Shown piece after piece: positions 10,206 to 20,831 of a DNA stretch of 64,000 nt. The first letter of the stretch is position 1, and each line of letters begins with the position of its first letter. The notes under the pieces were generated by a model. The model did no database searches, was not told the DNA's origin, and worked only from the letters and a program-made list of their open reading frames with translations. A program made the translations under genes and the position numbers. Where the stretch lies: assembly GCF_007655135.1 (NCBI RefSeq), contig NC_045134.1:27862568-27926567 (forward strand), read 5' to 3'. This DNA comes from Punica granatum. Lineage: Eukaryota; Streptophyta; Magnoliopsida; Myrtales; Lythraceae.

Positions 10206-11930
10206 AGTTACTAACATATGTATACATTAATTAAATTCATTTAATAAAAATTGACAAAATCAATGTCAAAGTAGAACAAGTATTGTTACTAAATTCAAAT
10301 AGAAACACTTCAGTGCATGTTATCGCCATCCTTTCTGTGCGCGCCATAACTGATCAGCAATACGATCGCGTATAACATTCATTTCGGTGCTACTCTTATC
10401 CACTTCAATTCTAATTCCTGGTTCTAGTGAATTTTGAAATTCGTCGTAATTCATCCACGTGTCGCCGTACTCTAGAAATAATATGTCGTGATAATTATTG
10501 CGCCGTATAAAATTATACAAAACAAAACAAATAGGGGCAATTTGTTCGCGTGGATAAGGTTTGAAGTTTGGCATTAATCTAAGTATGGTGAATCTCCTCT
10601 TCAAAATACCGAAACAACGTTCGATGACATTACGCGTTGATGTGTGGTGCTGATTTAATAGCTCCCTCTTTGTTGTCAACATACTCTGTTAAGGAAAATC
10701 ACTCCAGTGATACTGTTCCCCCTTGTACGGAGTCAAGTATCTCGGTATATTTGGAAACCATCCATTAACATAATATTGTTCTAGAAAGATCAAAAGGAAA
10801 ATTACAGTTAAACATGTTAGAGTTGCAATTTTATGGAAAATGGTAAATGTATCCGCAAACAGTCACTACCACGCGATGCTGGAAATAATTCAAATGTCGC
10901 AACTTTGAAAAATATTCTTGAATCGTGTGTCGAACCCTCCCAACCTCGTCATGACATATGTAAACATCATATCGTGAGAACAAGCGACTAGTATATTTTG
11001 TGATATTTCAACATTCCAATTGCGATGAAGTACTATGTTCGTCTTAGGCACACATGTAGTCACATAGGTTCTATCGATAGCTCTGATACAATGCTGCGTG
11101 CAAATGCATAATTATATGTAACTTACATAATATAGCAAATTGAATTATTATAGTATTGAATTATCAAAAAAATACCTCAAAAAAACGCTACCTTTGATCA
11201 TTTTCAATTTTCGACTACACAATAACGTTCATCTGTCTTATAAAACGGGTGTTAAGGCTTGTATTCCTCGATGAATTTTTTTGAATGCTCGGGACACCAT
11301 CTCCTTCAAATGTTGGTACATTTCCGTCACTACTGCATATTGTGTACTATGTGAAATAACCAATAAGTATCTCTTCGACAGTGATACGATTCCTAGTATC
11401 AGTGATGTCACAGTGCAGCTGAAGTGTGTCACAAAGATTTATAAACACGTACGGTTCCATTCTGAAGCTCTCGAAGCATCTAATGTCACTCCTCAAAGGC
11501 CCTGATTGGGAAGTAACAAAATTTTCAACTTTGCTTAATTTAACTTGCTACCAGATAAAGACAACTAATATTTTGAAGAGGGAATGACTCTTCATTTGGA
11601 GGGACCCAAGTCGAGAATCTTTGTCCTTCGGTGACAGACCACACTATTTCCTCGAATCACTCCTAACAAAGTCGTTCTTTTTACTATTCTTCGTACGCCC
11701 TGTGCCCCTAATGCTCCTCATGGCTGGACGGTCTACAAATAATGCATGGGAGGTTAGTAATCAGTGAAATTGAGTCTTTCGAGTCAGCAATCGCAAGTTT
11801 CCGGCTTGGATTACAACTTCCTTGTGCCGATTTCACTCGAAATTTTGCAATGAACGCACCAAACCCTAAAGAACAGTATGGAGCATGAAGAAAGGAGGAG
11901 CTTTTGAGGGGTTCTGTTGGGTAGGATGAC
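10206..11930 (-). mobile_element. Internally deleted Harbinger copy
   Basis: Relative of the element at 1869-6662. 10320-10682 aligns to the last transposase exon, 10860-11120 to exon 2, 11200-11500 to exon 1 and 11580-11900 to the 5' region. The entire Myb-like gene is missing, lost in a deletion near 11510-11570. No gggcctgtttg-type terminal repeat was found at either side, so the ends are lost as well. It is a non-autonomous relic. Confidence 0.75.
10320..11500 (-). pseudogene. Degenerate Harbinger transposase
   Basis: The last exon (10682-10320) still reads NVIERCFGILKRRF, keeping the catalytic Glu, and ends IRDRIADQLWRAQKGWR. In the exon-2 region the block that should read GAIDGTHV is garbled (ggttctatcgatagctctgat on the plus strand). 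The exon-1 region has several stops and frameshifts. The intact counterpart is at 2317-3685. Not functional. Confidence 0.8.
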
Positions 11931-11983
11931 CCCTACCTAATGGTACTCTTATTGCCATCGACCGTAAGCAAATAAATAAATAA

Positions 11984-12018
<35 letters not shown>

Positions 12019-12044
12019 CACAAATCAAACCAAGGCAAATGGTG
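11566..12044. other. Centre of the Harbinger-fragment palindrome
   Basis: Spacer between the inverted Harbinger pieces. Its left part is Harbinger 5' region, up to about 11930. The rest has a TAAA run followed by an (AT)n microsatellite at about 11977-12015. No gene. Confidence 0.6.
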
Positions 12045-12780
12045 AGTCCCTCATTCTTCAAAATATAGGTTGTCTTTGCCAGGTAGTAAGTTAAATTAAG
12101 CAGAATTGAAAAATTTTTTACTTGCCAAGTAAGTACTTTGGGGAGTAACGTTAGATACTGTGAGAGTTTTAGAATAGAACCGTATGTGTTTAGAAATCTC
12201 TGTGACACACTTCGGTTGCGCTGTGACATCAATGATACTAGGAATGGTATAACAGTCGAGGAGATGTTCGCAATGTTCTTATTGGTTATTTTACATAGTA
12301 CGCGATATGTAGTAGTAGCAAAAAGATACCAACATTCGAAGGAGACAGTGTCCCGAAGGAGACAAGTCATAACACTTGTTCTTATAAGACAGATGAACGT
12401 TATTGTGCAGCCGAAAATTGAAAATGTTTGAAAGTGGCATTTCTTTAAGGTTTTTTTCTGATAATTCAATACTGTAATAATTCAATTCGTTATATTATGT
12501 AAGTTACATATAATTATCCATTTGCACGCGGCATTGTATCGAAGCTATCGATGGAGCCCATGTGACTGCATGTGTGCCTCAGGCGAACATAGTACCTTAT
12601 TGTGATCGAAATGTTGAAATATCACAAAATATATTAGCCGCTTGTTCTCACGATATGATATTTACAGATGTCATGACGAGGTTTAGAGGGTTCGACACAC
12701 GATTCAAGAATATTTTTCGAAACTGCGACATTGAAATTATTTCTTACGCCGTGTGGTGGTGAGTGTATTTTGACACATTT
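12045..12780 (+). pseudogene. Inverted fragment of the deleted Harbinger transposase
   Basis: Plus-strand copy of the sequence at 10860-11565 on the minus strand. 12138-12431 reads FRIEPYVFRNLCDTLRLRCD and VVAKRYQHSKETVSR (exon 1); 12540-12770 reads IEAIDGAHVTACVPQ and ILAACSHDMIFTDVMT (exon 2). It shares with its partner the unusual junction near 12060-12125 (inverted match to 11514-11560), so both derive from one already-deleted element. It ends abruptly at about 12780 against LTR DNA. Confidence 0.8.
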
Positions 12781-12786
12781 ACTATT

Positions 12787-14336
12787 TTCCATGCATGTTT
12801 TGTTTGGAAAAGACATTTTCATGCTATATTGCGACAATAATATAGATTGCAAATTACACAAAATCCGAGAACGGACTTAAAATGGGGAGAGTAGCCTCGT
12901 GCAACCCGTACGAGTCTAAGAGACTCTCGGCCATTTCTGCTTGGAGAAAACCGAGAGGTCTCATGGCCTACATCGGGTTCCACGAGTTTTCCCCGTCTCG
13001 TTTCGAATAATTTCTCACATGCTCAAGCAACAAACACGATAAATGACACGATTAAATTAAAGTCAGTATTTTCCATGAATCGATAAATTAATACCGACTT
13101 CATGGGTGTGGGAAAACATAAAAATTCGGGAATCAACTCAAATCGGGATAAGAAAACCAATTATAACCCGGAAAAACCAACAAAGGGGCCACGGTTACCT
13201 TTTCTCAAAGGAAACCCGTGAGCCTCTTTGGTCGTTCGGGATTAAATCGGTCTCTTTAACTTCAATTTAAATGTTTCCCGACATGCTAGCACATTAAACG
13301 ATGATAAACAAATATGATATAATAAGAAAATTGCATAATATTAAAATTTGGGAGTAAAACTTACATAAAAATGCCTTATGACTCCGTAAACACAACAAAA
13401 TATAAAAGTCCTAACTCCTCTAAGTAGGAAATGGTCATACCTAGTCCCGAGATATGGGATGAGACTACAAAAAGTCGGGTTGGACCTTTGTTGGGTCGAG
13501 TTTGGGCTATGTTGGCATTGCACAAACCCGAATAGCCTTAACAGACCCGGTTGGAAACTGAACAGACCTGACTAGCACAAGTCTGGTCGGACGTCGCCAC
13601 GGAGGCTCCCGATGGAATTTTGATGCAAGGTCAACGTCTGGAAAACATAGTACGTTTGGAAAAACAGACCCGACTGGGCAGTTTCGGGTCGGACGTCACT
13701 GTGGTGTCTTCCGATGGAATTTTGAGGCAAGGCCAACGACTCCCGACTCCTAACTCACCTCCGGAGGTGGCTGTGGTGGTCGTTTTGCGAAAAGAGTTTC
13801 GGATCGACCTGATCTGCATGAAAACCGCACAAACAGTCAGAAATTTCGACCCGACTGGGCAGTCGGGCTGTTTTTCTTCTTGGGGTTAAACTAACGGGTT
13901 TTTCTTCCATTGTATTGATGGGGAAGAGATAAGAGCATTGATGGGCATTAATGAAGATGGAGTGTAAGAATGGAATGGTAGGCTTGATATTTCCATGGAA
14001 GGATAAGGCAAGTTGAATGAAAGTAGAAGACAATGAGAGGGGCGGCAATGGCATGGATGAGGCGGCCATGAGTGTGGCCGTGGGCCCCACGGGTCACAAG
14101 GGAAGTTCGGGCCAAAGTTCGGGTTTCGATTCATCGCGTGTTCGAGGTTCGTGGATCAAACGAACGTCGAATTGTCATTGTGCACGCGAAAATGATTTAA
14201 TCGAGCCCGAAATCGTCCATTTTGCCCAAAGGAAGATTTGTGCGATTTTGGCTCGGAAGCCGGTTTTACTCATTTTAGGCATTCAGAGCAAAGTTAGCCA
14301 TTTCAGAATGCACATCTCTTGTCTGTATTCCAAATT
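12787..14336 (-). repeat. Tat-like LTR fragment d, minus orientation
   Basis: 12787-13967 is a long inverted copy of the right-hand LTR (14337-16166). Shared blocks include ccatgcatgttttgtttgg, cgtttcgaat and tcgggtcgaaatttctgac. The part carrying the TATA box (14405-14905 in the partner) is missing here, apparently deleted between two aatggaaga-type repeats. 13968-14336 continues into U3-like DNA that matches 23258-23640. Short ORFs in it are chance frames. Confidence 0.75.
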
Positions 14337-14490
14337 ACACTCCATCTTCTTTAATGCCCATCAATGCTCTTATCTTTTCCTCATCAATGCAATGGAAGAT
14401 GATTGGGTTGATTTTTCTCTAAGCTAGCCGCCCACCCCTTTAATCATGCTTTCATTGCACTTTTCTTCACTTAATTGTCATTATGCTTAG

Positions 14491-14500
14491 CTTATATATG
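14491..14500 (+). promoter_or_regulatory. TATA-like box of the Tat LTR
   Basis: The sequence cttatatatg is followed 40-60 bp downstream by a pyrimidine- and CA-rich leader (ctctctagctttctcactc). The same layout occurs in the related LTR pieces near 719 (plus strand) and 8345-8362 (minus strand). Confidence 0.5.
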
Positions 14501-17280
14501 CATTTTATGTCATTAAGCTAATCACAAGTCACCACACATCATCTCTCTAGCTTTCTCACTCTTGAAATCCTCTGAAGAACTCAGAAAAATCGCAGCTCTA
14601 GTTCAGCAAACACCAAGCAAGAACATCAAAGACTTAAGTTGGAATCATCCCAGCTTAAATTCAAACTTCACCAAACTTCACATCCCACATGTTTTCGACC
14701 TCCTCTATCCATTTTCGGGCTTAGATTTTAGTTTTGGAGCCTCCAACCTATCGGAACAAGCAACCACGGAATCAGATCCCGTTTTGGCCTTTCACGGGTC
14801 AGAAATGCCAACCCGGATTCCAAGCCCTTCCAAGTCGGTTTGAGCTACCAAAACCCATCAATCACCTCCCCACACAACCGTAGGGTGTCAAGGAGTCAAG
14901 AAATCCAAGAAAAACCCGTCGATATAACCCCGGGAAGAAGAAACAACCCGATTGCCTAGTCGGGTCGAAATTTCTGACTGTTTGTGCGGTTTTCTTGTAG
15001 ATTGGGTCGATCCAAGACTCTTTTCGGAAAATGACCACCATAGCCACCTTTGGAGGTGAGTTAGGAGTCGGAAGCCGTTGGCCTTGCCTCAAAATTCCAT
15101 CGGAAGACACCGCAGTGACGTCCGACTCAAAAACTGCCCAGTCAGGTCTATTCTCTAGACGTACTCTGTTTTTCGTGATCTTTGCAGTTCTATACGGGTC
15201 GACCCGATAACTTTGGGAGCAAACGACCACCACGGTCACCTAGAGGGGTCCCTTAGCTACCCAGAGCCGTTGACCTTGCCTCAAAATTCCATCGGGAGCC
15301 TCCGTGGCGACGTCCGACTTGACTTGTGCCAGTCGGGTCTGTTCAGTTTCCAGACGGGTCTGTTAAGGCTATTCGGGTCTGTGCAAGGCCAAAACAGCCC
15401 AAACCCAACCCAACAAAGGTCCAACCCGACTTTTTGCAGTCACATCCCGTATCTCGGAACTAGGTATGATAATTCCCGACTTAGAGGAGCTAGGACTTTC
15501 ACATTTTGTTGTGTTTACGGAGTCATAAGGCGTTTTGATGCAAGTTTTACTCCCAAATTTTAATATTATGCAATTTCCTTATTATATCATGCATGTTTAT
15601 CATTGTTTAATGTACTAGCATATCAGGAAACGTTTAAATCGAAGTCGAGGAGATCGATTTAAACCTGAACGACCAAAGGGGCTCACGGGTTTCCTTTGAG
15701 AAAAGGTAATCATGGCCCCTTTGTTGGTTTTTCCGGTTATAATCGGTTTCCTTATCCCCATTTGAGTTGATTCCTGAATTTTTATGTTTTCCCACATCCA
15801 TGAAGTCGGTATTATTTTATCGATTCCCTAAATAACTTGTTTGTGCATGTTTCCATGTTTGAATGTGTTATTTAAATAATGGCAATACCGAATTTCTTTT
15901 AATCGTGTCATTTGTCGTGTTTGTTGCTTGAGCATGCGAGAAATGATTCGAAACGAAACGGGAAAAACTCGTGGAACCTGATGTGGGCCATGAGACCTCT
16001 CGGTTTTCTCCAAGAAGAAATGGCCGAGAGCCTCTTAGACTTGTACGGGTTGCACGAGGCTTTCTCTTCCCGTTTTAAGTCCGTTCTCGGATTTTGTGTA
16101 ATTTGCAATCTATATTATTGTCGCAATATCGCATGAAAATGTCTTTTCCAAACAAAACATGCATGGATTTGAGTATCAATGACTCATTTGGGTCCATTTA
16201 GTTATGAAGATATTTTCGGTCATTGAACCAAATTATCCTCGATCCTTATGGAATCGTCTTGGTCGCCGAGTCACGAATCGTTTTCATAATTAATGCATTC
16301 GGCACAACCCTTAACCATTAATTTCACGAATTGGTTAATCGAGACGCTCACACGGTTAATTCATTCAATTTAAACAACTTTGCTTGAATTTGACATTAAT
16401 ATGTAACTCGCGTCGACGAATTACAAAACGATGTTAATGCCCTTTTTCAAAATACGCATACTTCCAAACCCGTGACATGCAATACGAAGTAACATGGACA
16501 TCTAGGAGAAACTTGTATGTTTTGACTTGAGTTTCACCCGACTTCAGGTAATTCAGGTCGGAATACAAAAACTCCTTTTAGACCACTTCCGGATAGATTG
16601 ACCAAATATTTTGCTTTTATGGGGTTCTCGCATAACCCTGAAAGATCCAAGGAATTGGTCAACACCGGTTACAGGCCGAGGTGGCCGGTATTGTGTTGTT
16701 TCCCTTTTCTGAAAATACATTTTCAAGTCAAGAGCAAGAACATCATTTTGTGATTTGGCGACACCCTAGGGGTTAGTTTGATGGAAACACGATGGTATTG
16801 GAATATGAACGGGCTACCTGTTCAGGCGCAGGATCATCTGCATAGTTCAGGGTGCTAGTCGGGTATTCTGTATCAAAATACAATTACTTGACTAATCATT
16901 TCACTCGATCTAACCAAATGCTAGAAAATGGTTAAGTGGAACTCTAGGTTCCAAATCTAGAGTCAAAACACAAGTTTGGATGAATTCAGTGTAACTTCAG
17001 TGTCACAATACCGAATCATTGTAAAAGCAATCCAAACACAGGAAACTTGATTATGGACTCCGATATGTCAGGTTCTCAAACTAAAGCCGAATGCTAAAAT
17101 ATTGGCACGTGCTTGTTTGTCTAGGGTAGGATTTGCATGCCAAAATACCCCAGATCAACAATTTGTTAAAACACGTACACTTGACAGTAACAAACACTTT
17201 GTCTGTTATTAACATGTTGTGTGTTACCTTTCTGCACATGCTTGCCATGTGGGTCGAGCCTGATCCCTAGGTCGAATAAT

Positions 17281-17358
17281 ATTAGGGCTCAACGCCCTAA
17301 TCATCGTTCAACAGGGTCCAACGCCCTAATCATCACTCACAGGGTCCGACGCCTTATT
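17281..17358 (+). repeat. Three short tandem units with hairpin potential
   Basis: Three units of about 28-31 bp, each starting agggctcaacgccct, agggtccaacgccct or agggtccgacgcc. The aggg and gccct parts of each unit can pair as a small stem. They lie in U5 of the Tat-like LTR. Confidence 0.7.
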
Positions 17359-17791
17359 CAGTGAGAGCGTGCATCGAGTTCCATTTCTTCGGTTTTTTTT
17401 CACTAAACTCACGGTGAGTTGGAGCGGAATAATAACTGAACGCGAATCGACTGAATTCAACCCTTTTTTTGTAATTTGTATTTATTATTTTCAAGAGCAT
17501 TGTAATGATTTTATTTTGTATATTCATTATGTAAGAATTCCAATTGGTAAGCGAATGATCCGAGAGTCGAATTAATCGAGTCGGTCTAATGCTTGCCTAA
17601 AGGAAAGTAAATCCAAGATCTCGCGGTTCTGGTTCACGTAGGGATTCAACCTACATGGTTTGATGAACTGTAACGCGAGATTGTGAACTAATTCCTTGAC
17701 ACACAGATTTACTTCTCTCTCGGCTTCTCAAGCGATATTGTTTGATTTGTCGAACTTACGGTGTCAAAACGTGCGAGCCGAGCGCAACTTA

Positions 17792-18103
17792 GGGTGTGTT
17801 TGTTTTTTTAAATTTTTTTAACTCAACTCAACTCAACTCCACTTATCTTCAATTCAACAGCACAATTATTATTATTTTTTCAGGGGAAAATTTTTTTAAC
17901 CATTCAATTCAAGGGGGAATATTAAAGGCTCTCAAGGATTCATTACTTTTTCACAATTCAACAACACAATCATTACTCAATCATTACTTTCTCTCAATTA
18001 TTTATTATTTTTTAACATTTTACTCATAATTCAACAATACAATCATTACAAACCAATTAAAACTAAAACTCAACTCAACTCAATTATAAATCCAAACGCA
18101 CTC
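17792..18103. mobile_element. Tourist-like MITE nested in the Tat LTR
   Basis: A 312-bp AT-rich element with terminal inverted repeats gggtgtgtttg and caaacgcactc, flanked by the 3-bp direct repeat TTA (17789-17791 and 18104-18106). There is no coding capacity. The interior is related to 8508-8757 and 54364-54708. The TTA duplication fits Harbinger-type mobilisation. Confidence 0.85.
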
Positions 18104-18313
18104 TTAATTCATGCGGTAAATAATAAAACATGCAAGCCTAACAAACCAGATTAACGAAAGGGCGTGCGGAATATAGGCCCGCACGTAACATGAACCCCGA
18201 ACTCGGACTTTCTGGTTCCGCACAGATGAATGCCTTAACAACAACTAGGTGTTCCATACCCCTAGACCCGGGTAACTTATCCGCCCTCGACCTTCGGGTC
18301 ATAAAATGATAAG

Positions 18314-18331
18314 TGGCGACTCTTTCTCACG
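18314..18331 (+). other. Primer-binding site of the Tat-like element
   Basis: The sequence tggcgactctttctcacg directly follows the LTR. A PBS must begin TGG, complementary to the tRNA 3' CCA, and tggcgactc is the form seen in Tat/Ogre elements primed by an arginine tRNA (from general knowledge of the lineage). A second, weaker copy, tggcgattccactaggg, is at 18438. Confidence 0.65.
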
Positions 18332-19036
18332 GGTGTCCGTCACGCGTCCCTACGGGAAGGTGGACACTCCCAAGCTGCGCAATCCAAAAGCGCGCATGCG
18401 GGCCCCGACGATATTCCACATTCGGGTCTGTACAGCTTGGCGATTCCACTAGGGATTTACTTAGTGGGTTCGGGCTCGATCCCGTTTGCTTTGCTTGCAT
18501 GTTTATTTACCGCTTTCCGTACATTTATTTCAAGCATATTTACTTTCTTCACTTGCATTGCATCATCCTAGCGGAATTCTAAGTACCTCGCCTGAAATCT
18601 CACGGGCGCCGAAATAGGAAGCTAGGTTAGTTAGAAGTTCCGAGTAAGGGAATGGATCGAGTAGGCTCTACCCCCGATTCGGCCCTCAAAGATCCCCGCT
18701 CGATTTCAAAGAATTGACGCCCTTGAATCGAGAGCCCCCATCCCTAGTTAGTGGTTTTCCCAGTAGAACACTGAAACCATGCATAAACAGGGATCGTCAT
18801 GCTGGACCAAAATTGCCTTCATGCTGCCAACCGACCCAAAGTTCGATCTTTGAGTCGGCCCCTAGTTTTCTTTTAGGCGGGCCTTTTGTTGTTTTTCTAC
18901 AATGAGCGATGTACATTGTAACAGATAAAGTTATATTTTACTTTTCTGCATTGCATGCATGTTTTCAAAACAACCTAGGACATTGCATTGGTTTGGTTTT
19001 AAACGTTGAACCGACATTCTCTCCATTTAGGTAAGG
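18332..19036 (+). other. Leader between primer site and ORF1
   Basis: No coding sequence is supported. It contains the second TGGCGATTCC motif at 18438 and GC-rich leader DNA of the kind that follows the primer site in Tat/Ogre elements. ORF1 starts at ATG 19037. Confidence 0.5.
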
Positions 19037-20580
19037 ATGGATCGCTCACATCCCTGTCTTAGGCTCAATGTCATCATCACACCAGCAGCGGACATCATGC
19101 GCCTTTGGAGAACATTCTGCCTTGTTGACCGCGTATTTCTCCGACTCATCATAGGAGACTTGACACTGCTTGCTGATTCTCCCATTGATTGGACCTTGCT
19201 CAGAGTAGCAATAAGCTTCTGGGACACTCAGCACGCTGTATTCAACTTTCAAAGGACAGAGCTAGCCCCTACAGTAGAGGAATACGAGGCACTCATTCAG
19301 AAGCCCGTCCCCACTCGCGACATCGTGGTGCCCAACTAGTATGCCGCGATATAGAGTAGACTAGCCGTTCTTTTAGGTCTTCGTGGTAAAGAAATTCGTC
19401 GCGAGCTTCAGTATGGATGGGAGCACGGCATTAGGAATGATTGGCTTATAGACTTCATACACATCCGTGTACTCTGTGCTACCGGAGAGTCTTATCAGCT
19501 TGACGCCTGCCACGGATTCATCCTGCTCATCTTCGGGACTATTCTGTTCCCGCACGCATCCGACCTCATAGACGAGGCACTTACCCAAGTCGTCCTCCAA
19601 GTAGTACCATAGTTATGTTGAAGCCGTCTTGATTGAGACTGTTCGGTCTCTTGACTATGTACGAGAGGTTCGGCGTTGCAGAATGAGAGGGTCTCTGCAC
19701 CTCCTGTAGATTTGGCTCCTCGCACACATCAGACCGTTCGGCTTATCCAACCCATTTTCCTACATCACTGACGAACGCTCCCTCATTGCTCGTCTGCTTC
19801 GAGCGTAATTACATCGATTGGAGGCAATTCATGGAGGATCTTACTCCAACACAATTTCTGTGGGTCGCTCGCTGGAATCCCGGCGGTCCCATGGCTATCG
19901 GATGTCCATCAGTGGTAGGACTTCCTTTAATCAGTCATTTGGGGAGCACACTTGTTTTCCCAGGTCGAGTCATCAGACAACTCGGCGGCTTACAGGATAT
20001 TCCCACCGAAGCGAACCGCACTCCTCACAGGTTCATGTGGGCAGACACTTCAGCTTCGCTCCCAGAGAGGTTTCTACGAGTCCGAGAAGCTCGACGCTTG
20101 TGGGGTACACGGACTATTCAACAGCTTTATTTCTCGGAACATCCCATTGACGAGGAGCAAGATTTCTCTGCTACCACGGCATATGTGGCTCAGTTCCACC
20201 CGCAGGGGTTAGCACCTGTTCATCAGCCTCGAACGACACCGATTCCACGAGCTCCCCCAGTATCCATTCCCGATGCCGAGAGTTCCGCCCAGGCCGCAGC
20301 GCGCACAGAACTGCAATCTATCAAGGAAGAACGAGATCGACTTCGATGCGAGCTCGTTGACACTCGCGCAGAGCTTGCAGAGCACAGAGAGCTCGAAAGG
20401 GAACTAGCTCACCCACGCGCGCACATTGCGAACCAAGACCGGGAAATAGCGAGTTTGAGCGCTACTTTTGACCGAGTGCGTGCAGAAAAGCGCAAATTCC
20501 CCATCCTTGAGTTCACTAGTCAGCAACGTCTTTTTGCTCCGTTCAGACCTACGCAACGCTCACTCGGCTATCGGGCGTAG
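19037..20580 (+). pseudogene. Tat/Ogre ORF1-like protein (DUF7745-type), broken
   Basis: Reads MDRSHPCLRLNVIITPAAD, then FWDTQHAVFNFQRTELAPT and VEEYEALIQKPVP, the pattern of the extra ORF found upstream of gag in Tat/Ogre elements. A stop at 19337 interrupts it, but the frame continues with recognisable sequence (CHGFILLIFGTILFPHASDL). Further stops and frameshifts lie at about 19610-19790, and 19786-20580 is then open for 264 codons with WVARWNPGG and a charged coiled-coil tail rich in Arg, Glu and Leu (ERDRLRCELVDTRAELAEHR). Function in the family is not well established. At least three disabling changes are visible. Confidence 0.7.
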
Positions 20581-20831
20581 TAGGATGTCGGTTTTATGTT
20601 TACGTTCCTTTCTTTTTCAAAAGTACTATCTTTGTAAATTATGAAACTTAAATCAAGTCGATGTAATGGCATTAGTGTTTTGAAACTCATGCATTTCATA
20701 CAGTTCATTCATTTACATCATTTATTTTGACACTCGAGTCAATCAAACATCAATCGTGCTTATACATTTATACATACAGGTAATCGCAATTGGCGACGTT
20801 GCATTGTTACAACACTCGCTTGAGAGCTAGA
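20581..20831 (+). other. Spacer between ORF1 and gag
   Basis: About 250 bp of AT-rich DNA with no feature beyond another tggcgac-like phrase (ttggcgacgttgc near 20791). Confidence 0.5.

Larger units (their letters stand above)
14337..18312 (+). repeat. 5' LTR of a truncated Tat-like gypsy element, about 4 kb
   Basis: The LTR runs from the palindrome centre to the primer site at 18314. A TATA-like cttatatatg lies at 14491-14500, with the CA-rich leader typical of this family after it. The 3' end (18120-18312) holds the phrases cccgggtaacttatccgccc and cttcgggtcataaaatgata, which sit just before the primer site in plant Tat/Ogre-type elements (from general familiarity). If transcription starts near 14530, R-U5 is about 3.8 kb, very long even for this lineage; part of that is the MITE at 17792. 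The 5' LTR edge is truncated or rearranged at 14337. Confidence 0.65.

Noticed and set aside
13620..14427. Open frames in the LTR palindrome (89-136 codons)
   Set aside because: They appear on both strands because the DNA is palindromic LTR sequence; no protein family match.
17281..17358. CRISPR-like repeat array
   Set aside because: Three imperfect units without unique spacers, in a plant retroelement LTR; this is a plain tandem repeat.
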